A stretch of 64,000 bases of DNA from Pricia antarctica (lineage in GTDB: Bacteria; Bacteroidota; Bacteroidia; Flavobacteriales; Flavobacteriaceae), in contig DRGL01000079.1 of NCBI GenBank assembly GCA_011050085.1, forward strand, positions 62,001 to 126,000, written 5' to 3'. Positions 27,491 through 36,759 of this stretch are shown here, piece after piece. Under the pieces are notes generated by a model. That model saw only the letters and a list, made by a program, of their open reading frames with translations. It had not been told where the DNA came from and did no database searches. The position numbers were made by a program, and so were the translations under genes. Every line of letters starts with the position of its first letter. Positions within the stretch are counted from its first letter, which is position 1.

Positions 27491-28813
27491 TTACAAAATG
27501 CTGACCCGAACTTTTTTCTTTTTCAGACGGGAGTTATTTAGTTTTTTAACCAAATTCTGGGCAAGTTCTTGCGGAACGGCTACGAAGGCGCAGTCTTGTT
27601 TCAATTCGATAACTCCGAGTTGAACTTTTTGCATTCCACCTTGCTTTAAAAACAAGCCGGCAATATCACCTTTTGAGATTTTATCTTTGCGCCCTCCAGA
27701 AATGAAAAGGGTTTCCCAGTGGTTAGCGTTTGATGATTTGGCAGTGTCATCGTTTAGGATGGATATTGAATCACCCTTTGCTATAAATTCCGGTAATCGC
27801 TCTTTCTCCCATTGTAGTACGTACGCCGTTCCATTTGCCGCTACTCGGGCCGTTCTCCCATTTCTGTGGGTAAAGTCTTCAAAGGTCAAGGGCAGTTCAT
27901 AATGAACGATAAATCCCAATTCCGGTATATCGATACCCCGAGCTGCCAAATCGGTAGCGACAAGTATTCGACAAGTACCGTTTCTAAATTTAATTAACGA
28001 ACGTTCTCGATCGCGTTGTTCCATGCCACCGGAAAAACTGGTATAATTGATATGTTTATCATCCAGAAAAGCGCTCACCCTATCAATACTGTCCTTAAAA
28101 TTACAAAAGATGATGCCCGGTTCGTTACCAAGGTGTACTAACAGTTTCAATAGGGTTTTCATCTTATCCTTATCCTGGGAAATTAGTGTTTTGATGGTCA
28201 GTCGAGATTCTAATTTCTGCTTCGTATAATCGATAATTTCCGGACGATCCAATCCGACAAATCTTGGAATTTCAACACCTTGGGTTGCTGAGGTCAGTAT
28301 ACGTTTGTTCAAATTTGGCAATAAATGAATGATTTCGTTCATCTCATTTTCAAAGCCTGTTTCCAACGACTTATCAAACTCGTCAAGAACTATAGTGTTG
28401 ATACTTTCCGTAGAAAAACGTCCGCTGGTGAAATGGTCTAAAATACGCCCAGGAGTTCCGATCAAAATGGCGGGACTGTGTTTCAGTTCGATTTTATCCT
28501 TCGAAATCGGCCTACCCCCATACACGGCATTCACCTTGTAGCCAGAACCCATATCTCGCAATACCTGTTCAATTTGTATGGCCAATTCCCGTGAGGGCAC
28601 TAAGATCAATGCTTGAACATCGATAGATGTTACATCTAACATTTCAATAAGCGGTAATAGAAATGCCAAGGTCTTTCCGGTACCCGTTGGGGATAGTAGC
28701 ACCGTATTGGCCGATTTACCGATAGTGGCGATAGCCTCTTCCTGCATCGCATTCAACGCTGCAATCCGTAGTTTTCCTAAAATATCGTGTTGACTCCGGA
28801 TTATATTGGCCAT
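27491..28813 (-). CDS. DEAD/DEAH-box RNA helicase with DbpA-like C-terminal RNA-binding domain
   Basis: SPTGTGKT, VLDEFDKSLE, SAT, HRNGRTAR; C-terminal KDKISKGDIAGLFLKQGG...IGVIEL-type DbpA domain. Confidence 0.9.
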   Translation of the reverse strand: MANIIRSQHDILGKLRIAALNAMQEEAIATIGKSANTVLLSPTGTGKTLAFLLPLIEMLDVTSIDVQALILVPSRELAIQIEQVLRDMGSGYKVNAVYGGRPISKDKIELKHSPAILIGTPGRILDHFTSGRFSTESINTIVLDEFDKSLETGFENEMNEIIHLLPNLNKRILTSATQGVEIPRFVGLDRPEIIDYTKQKLESRLTIKTLISQDKDKMKTLLKLLVHLGNEPGIIFCNFKDSIDRVSAFLDDKHINYTSFSGGMEQRDRERSLIKFRNGTCRILVATDLAARGIDIPELGFIVHYELPLTFEDFTHRNGRTARVAANGTAYVLQWEKERLPEFIAKGDSISILNDDTAKSSNANHWETLFISGGRKDKISKGDIAGLFLKQGGMQKVQLGVIELKQDCAFVAVPQELAQNLVKKLNNSRLKKKKVRVSIL

Positions 28814-28817
28814 TGTA

Positions 28818-30149
28818 TTATTTCTTTAGGGAAGGTATGCTAGTGGCATTTTTTCCGGCATGCGCCGAAATGTGATCCGCTAATAGCTTTTCAACCAGTT
28901 CTTCCTTGGTCAAATGATGTAGTACGGTTTTAATTTTCTCTTTGGTAGTGTCGGAAATGCTTCGGTTTGGCTTGGTCTTGAATATTTTTTTTGCCCACAA
29001 TATCAGATTCATCTCCTCCCGGTTTTCTGCACTCTGCTTCTTGAACTCTGAAAATGAAAGACCCAGTTCGGTCTCAAACTCGGGAATCCTTTCGATTTCT
29101 TCTTGTTGTATAATACTTAGGGAAAGTCCCTTAGCCCCTGCCCTAGCAGTTCTCCCGCTACGATGTACGTAGGTTTCATACGTATCCGGCAGATGATAAT
29201 TTACCACATAGGATGTTTCTTTGACGTCGATACCACGGGCGGCCAAATCGGTAGCGACCAGAATATCTATAAAACCTTCCCTGAACTGCCCCATGATTCT
29301 ATCACGAATGCCTTGGGTCAAACTACCATGGATTGCTCCTGATGAAATTTTGTGTATCGCCAATTTCTTGGCCAATTTATTGACGGCTGCCTTGGTTTTA
29401 CAGAAAATTATGCCACGTTGCCCTTCTTTTGAATGTAGAAAGTGCAGTAATATTTCTAATTTTTCGATAGGCTCGACCACGGTGTATCGGTGTTCGATAC
29501 CCTTATGTCCCATCTGCTGCATATCTGCCTCGAGGTGCACCACATGTTTTGACATATAGTTTTGCACCAATTGCTTAACGGCTCCAGGCATTGTAGCCGT
29601 AAAGGTCAAGGTTCGCCTTGATTTGGGAATTTCCTTTATAAGAATGTCCAAATCCTTTTGCAGCGCACTTACCATCTCATCGGCCTCATCCAAAATCAAA
29701 TAACTCAACTTCTTAATGTCAACCGCCTTTCGCTGAACTAAATCGATTAGTCGCCCCGGCGTAGCCACAATAATATGGGTGGTCTGCTTTAAACGTTCCA
29801 TTTGAGGTTTAATGGGTATTCCGCCACAAACGGACGCTATGGAAGTTTGCGGGCTATGCGCAGCAAGTGCAACTAGATTGGTATAGATTTGTTGTCCCAA
29901 TTCACGTGTAGGGGTTAAAATGACTGCCTGGACCTGTGTATTTTCAGCATCTATCAATTGCAGTAGCGGTAACCCAAAAGCTAAAGTTTTACCCGATCCC
30001 GTTTTGCCCAAGGCCACCACGTCTTCCTTTTGGTTTAGAAGGAGTGGAATCGTTTTCTTTTGAATATCCGTAGGAATCGAAATATTGAGATCGATTAAAC
30101 TTTGCAGAAACTCATTTCGAATTCCCAAATCGGAAAAGCTATTTGACAT
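28818..30149 (-). CDS. DEAD/DEAH-box RNA helicase (RhlE-type)
   Basis: GKTGSGKT, LDEADEM, SAT (TFTATMP), HRSGRTAR; start MSNSF at 30149. Confidence 0.9.
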   Translation of the reverse strand: MSNSFSDLGIRNEFLQSLIDLNISIPTDIQKKTIPLLLNQKEDVVALGKTGSGKTLAFGLPLLQLIDAENTQVQAVILTPTRELGQQIYTNLVALAAHSPQTSIASVCGGIPIKPQMERLKQTTHIIVATPGRLIDLVQRKAVDIKKLSYLILDEADEMVSALQKDLDILIKEIPKSRRTLTFTATMPGAVKQLVQNYMSKHVVHLEADMQQMGHKGIEHRYTVVEPIEKLEILLHFLHSKEGQRGIIFCKTKAAVNKLAKKLAIHKISSGAIHGSLTQGIRDRIMGQFREGFIDILVATDLAARGIDVKETSYVVNYHLPDTYETYVHRSGRTARAGAKGLSLSIIQQEEIERIPEFETELGLSFSEFKKQSAENREEMNLILWAKKIFKTKPNRSISDTTKEKIKTVLHHLTKEELVEKLLADHISAHAGKNATSIPSLKK

Positions 30150-30189
30150 AATCGAGGTTTTGATAAAAGGTATGGATTTCAGTATACGA

Positions 30190-30639
30190 TTAGACCTCTT
30201 GAAGCGCTTTTTTTGACTTTCTATAGATATAATTCGGATAAATAGTACGCTTGGCAAAACGGTTCAACTTATTGGAATTGACCATTTTTCTAAAAATTGG
30301 CTTTGTAACTCCAAAATACTCGTAGGTAGTACCGTCCAAAAATGTGATTTCCAAAACTAGGCCTTTGTGATCGAAGTCCGCTATTCCGGAATTGGTGATG
30401 GTTTCCGTATAGGCTTCCATATTTGCGGCAAGCGTTTCAGGAGCTATGCTAACCAAGAAATGGTATCCATCTATAATGGTACGGCTTTGCAATTCTGCTT
30501 CTTCCCGTTTGGCGTCACTGTCTTGAAACTTGTCCGGATGCCATTCCTTGATCAAATTACGATAGGTAGTCTTGAGTGTTTTAAGTTCAATGTCTTTCTC
30601 TACACTGAACAACTTTTTATACTGATTGATACGCTTCAT
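30190..30639 (-). CDS. J-domain + KTSC domain protein
   Basis: TLKTTYRNLIKEWHPDKFQD HPD motif; C-terminal GTTYEYFGVTKPIFRKMVNSN KTSC-like. Confidence 0.82.
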   Translation of the reverse strand: MKRINQYKKLFSVEKDIELKTLKTTYRNLIKEWHPDKFQDSDAKREEAELQSRTIIDGYHFLVSIAPETLAANMEAYTETITNSGIADFDHKGLVLEITFLDGTTYEYFGVTKPIFRKMVNSNKLNRFAKRTIYPNYIYRKSKKALQEV

Positions 30640-30741
30640 ATATTTATTTTTAAGAGGCTGCAAAATTACCGCTTTATTTCAGTTGAAATCCAAAATCGGT
30701 TTATATAATTTCGGGGTTCTCAAAGCAGTTGTACCGGACAT

Positions 30742-30773
30742 AAAAAACCCCATCTGCCGAATGGCTGACGGGG
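30742..30773 (-). terminator. Rho-independent terminator for cspA
   Basis: Minus strand ACCCCGTCAGCCATTCGGCAGATGGGGTTTTTT. Confidence 0.8.
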
Positions 30774-30798
30774 TCGTGATACCTTTAAAAGAAATGTT

Positions 30799-30990
30799 TT
30801 AGATAACCTTTACGTTAACGGCATTTAATCCTTTATTGCCTTCTTCTAGATCGAACTCAACATCATCGCCTTCGCGAATTTCATCGATCAATCCAGAAAT
30901 GTGTACAAAGTGGTCTTTTTCAACGCCTTCTTCATTAATGAATCCAAAGCCTTTAGTGTTGTTGAAAAATTTTACTGTTCCTTTACTCAT
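30799..30990 (-). CDS. Cold shock protein (CspA family)
   Basis: MSKGTVKFFNNTKGFGFINEEGVEKDHFVHISGL, 63 aa. Confidence 0.95.
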   Translation of the reverse strand: MSKGTVKFFNNTKGFGFINEEGVEKDHFVHISGLIDEIREGDDVEFDLEEGNKGLNAVNVKVI

Positions 30991-31483
30991 GATAATGTAA
31001 TTAAATTTATAATATATATTTTGCAAAGATGACCCCATTTTTCTGTTATTCAACGCATTACTATGTTTATTTTTAAAAAGCATGATTTTAAGCCTTAATT
31101 TGTAGTGTATCCACCCTTTAGATTTGCCGAAACTTTGGCCTACTCAGCCATAATTTTTTGATTGTCCATTCTAAAGTGAGGTAGAACGTGATGGAAAGTA
31201 TAGGTATCCTAATTATCTATAACATGTATACAACATAAATATATTTATTGGATAGGCGTACACATTGCATACTATAAGAACATATATTGCATTTCACTTA
31301 CCTAAGGGACATAGGCCATACCCCGAAATTAACTTCACATACTTGCATTTTCGAAGGAATACTACGATTAATACGCTATTTCGCTAGTCATTTCGCAATA
31401 AAATAAAGAAAATTGCCAATTAATTAGGATTTCTGCCAAAAAACAGTAAGTTATAAGAAGTCAGTATTAACTAAAACCCACAT

Positions 31484-32344
31484 ATGAGGCAACTAAAGAT
31501 CACAAAACAAATAACAAACAGAGACACTCAATCCTTAGAAAAATATTTTCAGGAAATATCAAAAATAGATTTGATTACTGCGGATGAAGAAGTTGAGTTA
31601 GCTAGAAAAATACGCGAAGGTGATCAATTAGCCCTAAATAAATTAGTAAATGCCAATTTACGTTTTGTGGTTTCAGCTGCGAAGCAATATCAGGGAAGCG
31701 GTCTTCGCCTTTCAGACCTTATCAACGAAGGTAATATAGGATTAGTGAAAGCGGCCAAACGTTTTGATGAAACTAGAGGTTTTAAATTTATATCCTATGC
31801 CGTTTGGTGGATACGCCAATCAATACTTCAGGCGATGTCTGAACAGTCGCGTATGATACGGTTACCGCTTAATAAAATTGGTGAAATCAGTAAAATAAAG
31901 AAGGTGTATTCCTCTTTAGAGCAGACCTATCAACGACCTCCAAGTGCCATTGAGATTGCCAATGAACTCGAGATGACCGTTGCAAAGGTAAAACTGGCAA
32001 TGAAAAATACAGGAAAGCACCTGTCGATGGACGCGCCGTTTCAAGAAGGTGAATCATCGAATCTATATAACGTGATACAATCAAAGGAATCTACGAGGCC
32101 CGATGCCAACATGATGAAAGAATCCCTTCAAACGGATATCAACCAGGCTTTGGAAACACTTCCAGCTAGGGAGAGCGAGATTATACGTCTTTATTATGGT
32201 ATTGGTGAGCGAAGCCCTAAAAGTCTTAATGAAATAGGTGAGATTTTTGATATTACAAGGGAACGGGTAAGACAGATACGAGAAAAAGCGATACGGGTGT
32301 TGCGCAACAGATCAAGCAATCAAGTTTTACAGACTTACTTGTAA
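31484..32344 (+). CDS. Sigma-70 family sigma factor, RpoD/SigA-like paralogue
   Basis: MRQLKITKQITNRDTQSLEKYFQEISKIDLITADEEVELA...ETRGFKFISYAVWWIRQSILQAM...FDITRERVRQIREKAIRVLR. Confidence 0.93.
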   Translation: MRQLKITKQITNRDTQSLEKYFQEISKIDLITADEEVELARKIREGDQLALNKLVNANLRFVVSAAKQYQGSGLRLSDLINEGNIGLVKAAKRFDETRGFKFISYAVWWIRQSILQAMSEQSRMIRLPLNKIGEISKIKKVYSSLEQTYQRPPSAIEIANELEMTVAKVKLAMKNTGKHLSMDAPFQEGESSNLYNVIQSKESTRPDANMMKESLQTDINQALETLPARESEIIRLYYGIGERSPKSLNEIGEIFDITRERVRQIREKAIRVLRNRSSNQVLQTYL

Positions 32345-32368
32345 AGATAATTTGACCGTACTATGAAT

Positions 32369-32398
32369 AAAGCCGACTCTTTTAAGAGTCGGCTTTTT
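32369..32398 (+). terminator. Rho-independent terminator
   Basis: AAAGCCGACTC-ttttaa-GAGTCGGCTTTTT. Confidence 0.9.
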
Positions 32399-32457
32399 GT
32401 TAGGATCTGTAATGATAATAACGTCATCTTTTGAAGGGATGCCAATGGATTATCGAT

Positions 32458-32488
32458 AAAAAACCCGATAGTTGACTATCGGGTTTTT
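32458..32488. terminator. Bidirectional terminator
   Basis: AAAAAACCCGATAGT-tg-ACTATCGGGTTTTT. Confidence 0.85.
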
Positions 32489-32512
32489 GAATTAACTAGC
32501 TGCTAACCACTG

Positions 32513-33154
32513 CTAATTTTTTGAAATCAAAACATCATTTATGACATGAACGACCCCATTGGAAGCTTTTACGTTTCCTAGCATAACCTGGGTTTTATTT
32601 CCCTTTTCATCTTCAATCATAATTTGGTCTTTCTTCAGACTTGCCTCTAACTCCTTACCACCTACGGTTTGAAATTTGTATTTTCCTTTGGCATCATTGA
32701 TGGCAGCGACCAATTTGTCGGAAGTAATGGTTCCAGCTACAACATGGTTTTTCAATATGTTGGCCAACTTCTCTTTATTTTCTGGTTTGGCCAATTCCGC
32801 AACGGAAAGATTTTTAGGCAATTTTTCAAAAGCATTGTTAGTCGGTGCAAAAACGGTATAATCTCCCGGTTCGGAAAGCATTCCATCAAGTCCCGCTGCT
32901 TTTAAGGCCGAAACCAGTGTTGAAAGTTCAGCATTCTTTCCCGCAACCGAAGCAATGCTGGTCGCTTTCATTTCTTTTGCTTTTGCCTCTTCCTTTGCCT
33001 CTTCCTTTGCTTTTTCAGCCTGCGCTTCTTCCATCGCAATTTTATCTTCTGCAGCCTTTTGATCAGCGTCAAGCTTTTCTTGGTCTTTACATGACACCAT
33101 GGCCAAAACGGCACATAAGGTCAAAACTAATTTTCTGGAGTTTCTAAATTTCAT
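32513..33154 (-). CDS. Fasciclin domain lipoprotein
   Basis: MVSCKDQE lipobox, charged K/E/A linker, YTVFAPTNNAFEKLP...GVVHVINDVLI. Confidence 0.9.
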   Translation of the reverse strand: MKFRNSRKLVLTLCAVLAMVSCKDQEKLDADQKAAEDKIAMEEAQAEKAKEEAKEEAKAKEMKATSIASVAGKNAELSTLVSALKAAGLDGMLSEPGDYTVFAPTNNAFEKLPKNLSVAELAKPENKEKLANILKNHVVAGTITSDKLVAAINDAKGKYKFQTVGGKELEASLKKDQIMIEDEKGNKTQVMLGNVKASNGVVHVINDVLISKN

Positions 33155-34000
33155 AATAGAGTTTTTTGGATTATTTACTTCCAAAGTAGTGCGATAAATC
33201 TGCCGTGTGGTGTTTTTCATTACTAAAATTATGTTAAATATCATTGGTAATTATGGGTAGATAAGCGTGGTGAAATTACTTATTTTTAAGCATCAGCTTC
33301 GACAATAGTATCCTTTTTCCAGACCAACCTAGTCACCATTTTACTGACAATAGCTTAAAAAGCACCATTCTCATATCGTCGGTCGTTCCTACATTTTACT
33401 AAATATATATTCGAAACTTAATCAATTTCAGGTATAATGATATTTACGAAGGTTATGTATATAGGCATCCTCATTAAGTTACCCATCAGCCCAACAATAA
33501 AACCGCTTCCAAATCGTATCTTTTCATTTGATTGCTATTGTATCTACTCGCAGTCCCCTGAATCCCTTTCACGGGGACTCGGAATTATTAATCAAAGCCC
33601 GCTGATTTAAGATAAGGTTTGAATCCGCCAAACTTAAAAAACAATGGCACTGTAGAATATTTATTTATAAACCCTTTTATAAATGTGAAAATAACTTCTT
33701 TAGCGTTATACATGGAAAATTTCCTCTTCAATATTCGCTAGAGCTTTTATAAAGAAAATTAGTATCTATCAAATTGCAGGCTTACGGGACATTAATTTTC
33801 TATTCCCTAATCTGACATGGGTTTCGTAGCGTTAAAATTCCTAATCTGATACGAAGTTTCTTGAAAACACTTTAGACCTAGAAAAGAGCTTGAAATCGGT
33901 ATCTTTCAGAAAACTGAACATTGAACATTGAACATATCAAAAATGTAACAAGCAATAATACGTTAGAGAACAATACTCCTTTTAAAAGATACAATTGGGT

Positions 34001-34738
34001 CTATTCCTTTACGAATACCATACAATGTTGCCAAGGGAGATTACCGATATTTTGCTCCAACCGCATTCCAGAAGCCTTCATTTCCTTAACGGCCTGAACC
34101 TCTGTCATTTTGTGCAATTCCTTGATGGGAACATTGGGATCCTCGCTGCGATATTCGATAAGATAGAGTTTACCATTCGCCCGTAACGCCTTTTTTACGG
34201 ATGCAATCATAGCTATAGGATACTCAAATTCATGGTATACATCTACCATCAACACCTTATCTACAGAGTTTTCGGGAAGGTTGATACTTTTTTCGCTTCC
34301 CTTAACAATGGCAACGTTTTTATTTGCTCCGGATTCCTTCTTACTGTTAAGGGCGGCCAACATTTCATCCTGAATATCCACAGCATACACCAGACCCTCA
34401 TTGGCCATGGGTGCCATTTTGAAAACATGGTAACCACTTCCCGCACCGATGTCGGCGATGGTATCACTAGGTTCAATAGCCATGTCACGAAGCAATTTGG
34501 AAGTATTTTCTTCTTCCTCACGATTCGAACGTTCCAACCAGTCCATCCCCTGAAAACCCATAACGTGTGCAATTTGCCTATCCATATACCATTTACCGAT
34601 ACCGTCGGGGTCGCCTTTTTTAAAAACATAATCGGTATCGGAGGTCTCGATTGTTTTCTCTTGGCCTACGCATTGGTAGAACGGAACAACAAGTATCATT
34701 AAAAATAAGTGCTGTAGCATTTTTCTGAAGTGTATCAT
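34001..34738 (-). CDS. SAM-dependent methyltransferase domain protein
   Basis: TIADIGAGSGYHVFKMAP...VYAVDIQDEMLAAL; N-terminal signal peptide. Confidence 0.82.
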   Translation of the reverse strand: MIHFRKMLQHLFLMILVVPFYQCVGQEKTIETSDTDYVFKKGDPDGIGKWYMDRQIAHVMGFQGMDWLERSNREEEENTSKLLRDMAIEPSDTIADIGAGSGYHVFKMAPMANEGLVYAVDIQDEMLAALNSKKESGANKNVAIVKGSEKSINLPENSVDKVLMVDVYHEFEYPIAMIASVKKALRANGKLYLIEYRSEDPNVPIKELHKMTEVQAVKEMKASGMRLEQNIGNLPWQHCMVFVKE

Positions 34739-34927
34739 AGCAATTGAATTTTAATGGAAAGATAAAAAGAAAATAGCCGCCTATACCTTCCTGTTCCGCT
34801 TTTCCACAGTATGAACTACCGAAACATTCGCAAGCCTTTGCCCACTATTAGTATGGGCAAGTATAACCTACAATTTCATATTTTTGGTTAAAACTAAGTT
34901 GATGCAGTGCTTGTAAAAGATTTCATA

Positions 34928-35338
34928 ATGAAGAAAATCAAATATACCGAATCCCAAATTCAAGAGGTTGCCAAACAGCTTATTGATAATGCCACTTCTA
35001 AAACACTTGCGTTCTATGCTCCCATGGGGGCCGGTAAGACAACACTTATAAAAGCAATATTGAAAGAAATAGGGGCGAACGATTCTGGCTCGAGTCCCAC
35101 CTTTGGGATCGTCAACGAATACCATGACAAAAAAGGAACCTTACTAGCCTTTCACTTCGACTTTTACCGTTTGAACCATGAGACAGAAGCACTAGACTTG
35201 GGGTTTGAAGATTATTTGAATCAAGATAAATGGGTATTTATTGAATGGCCCGAAAAAGTTGGGGATTTTCTCCCGTTGGATGCTGTGGACATCAACATAA
35301 GGATTGTAGATCACAAAACCCGGTTATTGGATTTTTAA
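34928..35338 (+). CDS. tsaE: tRNA threonylcarbamoyladenosine biosynthesis ATPase TsaE
   Basis: LAFYAPMGAGKTTLIKAILKEIG...SPTFGIVNEY...HFDFYRL...FIEWPEK. Confidence 0.95.
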   Translation: MKKIKYTESQIQEVAKQLIDNATSKTLAFYAPMGAGKTTLIKAILKEIGANDSGSSPTFGIVNEYHDKKGTLLAFHFDFYRLNHETEALDLGFEDYLNQDKWVFIEWPEKVGDFLPLDAVDINIRIVDHKTRLLDF

Positions 35339-35570
35339 TCTAATTAAAATAAGTTTTTCTAATTAGGTATTAGCCTTATCGTTATGCCATCTGATTCTTC
35401 TAAAAAATCGAAATCAATCGCCTCTCTGTTTTAATATTGCACTAGTTTAGTTAAATTCGATGAAATCGCTAATTTTCAGGATGAAATGCGGGTTTTTAAC
35501 GACTAAATACCAATTTATTTGGGGAAATTTTCCTACTTTTACAGTATAACAATTAACCAAAAACCCCATT

Positions 35571-35912
35571 ATGAGAAAAGTTTTTTTAGGCCTGATGGCA
35601 TGTGCAAGTCTTTTAGTAGTATCCTGTGAATCTGATGAACTAGCAAACGATGACCAGCTCTACGAACAAGGTGTTGATCGTACCAAGATTAGAACAAGTA
35701 ACAAACAGTCCGTAGACCGAACCAAAATCAGGACCAGTAACAAACAATCTGTCGACCGAACCAAAATCAGGACTAGTAACAGACAGTCCGTCGACCGAAC
35801 CAAGATTAGAACAAGCAATAGACAATCTGTCGACCGAACCAAAATCAGGACTAGTAACAGACAGTCCGTTGACCGAACAAAGATTAGGACTTCAAACAGA
35901 AAACCATCCTAA
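35571..35912 (+). CDS. Lipoprotein composed of six tandem 13-aa repeats (VDRTKIRTSN[K/R]QS)
   Basis: MRKVFLGLMACASLLVVSCESDE signal/lipobox followed by six 39-bp repeats, 35673-35906. Confidence 0.85.
   Translation: MRKVFLGLMACASLLVVSCESDELANDDQLYEQGVDRTKIRTSNKQSVDRTKIRTSNKQSVDRTKIRTSNRQSVDRTKIRTSNRQSVDRTKIRTSNRQSVDRTKIRTSNRKPS
35673..35906 (+). repeat. Six in-frame 39-bp tandem repeats
   Basis: Copies start at 35673, 35712, 35751, 35790, 35829 and 35868; copies 3 and 5 are identical. Confidence 0.95.
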
Positions 35913-35938
35913 TTTTTAAGGATTTTAAACATTTTCTA

Positions 35939-35967
35939 ATGGGCAATCAATAAATTGCCCATTTTTT
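35939..35967 (+). terminator. Rho-independent terminator
   Basis: AATGGGCAAT-caata-AATTGCCCATTTTTT. Confidence 0.85.
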
Positions 35968-36000
35968 CGTTTAAGACTAGTCTAAGCATTAAGTCATTCA

Positions 36001-36657
36001 ATGAAAAAGAGTTCGAAACAAAAATTTAGGATTAGAAACCGTTTTATTGTCGAGTCCATTGCCATTATTCTTATTGCACTTTCTCCTTTTATGTTCAAGT
36101 TGCATGAGTATTTACCAGAAAACCCCAAAGCCACTATTCAATGGTTTGGGATGATTTTTGATAGAAATGGTTTTTTAGATCTTAAGACATACGGTTGGTT
36201 TATGTTGGGTAAACTCGTACCCCTTCTTTTATTAACCATTTGGTTTTTGACCTGTAAACATTGGTGGTATCATATTATACTGATACCCATGATGATGTAT
36301 GCATTTCAAATTTTCGAAACCCTATATTCCGAGGATAAATTTATCGACACTAGAAATGTGTTATGGTTATTGCCAGTATGTATGGTAGTTATTCCTATAG
36401 TTTATTTTATCCGTATTAAATTATATGATAAGTATGTGCATGGAATAGATTTAGAAGCAATGGAGGCCGAGATTAAAGATATTAACGATAAACAGGGTAT
36501 TAACAAAAAAGACGTTAAACCTGTTTCCAAAGAGACTTCTGAAGAAGTTGGTTATAAATCCCTCTCTGAAAAAGTAAACGAAAAATTATCTACCACCAAT
36601 TTAGAATCCCATTTTAGGCAGGTCCAAAATCAATTGGATAACTGGCTTCATTTATAA
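36001..36657 (+). CDS. Conserved membrane protein, 218 aa
   Basis: Four hydrophobic segments and a charged C-terminal tail. Confidence 0.65.
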   Translation: MKKSSKQKFRIRNRFIVESIAIILIALSPFMFKLHEYLPENPKATIQWFGMIFDRNGFLDLKTYGWFMLGKLVPLLLLTIWFLTCKHWWYHIILIPMMMYAFQIFETLYSEDKFIDTRNVLWLLPVCMVVIPIVYFIRIKLYDKYVHGIDLEAMEAEIKDINDKQGINKKDVKPVSKETSEEVGYKSLSEKVNEKLSTTNLESHFRQVQNQLDNWLHL

Positions 36658-36759
36658 GTACAAGGCTCCTAGGCTACTTTTAACTTTACGTACTAAAATT
36701 TCACGAAAAGTCGTATTTTTACTTTTAATCGAATGTCGTAAGATGAACCGGTATAAGAG

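Noticed and set aside
30141-30151. ATTTGACATAA, identical to a XerD-like half-site in the island
   Set aside because: It overlaps the start codon region of the DEAD-box helicase (reverse complement of ATGTCAAAT) and has no partner arm; treated as chance and as a caution for the half-site calls.
32845-33147. 100-aa plus-strand Leu/Pro-rich ORF
   Set aside because: Shadow of the K/E/A-rich linker of the fasciclin lipoprotein.
33560-33590. AGTCCCC...GGGGACT hairpin resembling a tRNA arm
   Set aside because: No cloverleaf, anticodon arm or CCA context could be assembled; likely an isolated inverted repeat.
33915-33935. TGAACAT x3 micro-repeat
   Set aside because: Only 21 bp in AT-rich intergenic DNA; no surrounding structure.
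35673-35906. 39-bp direct repeats as a possible CRISPR array
   Set aside because: Repeats are contiguous, without spacers, and encode an in-frame peptide repeat after a lipobox.
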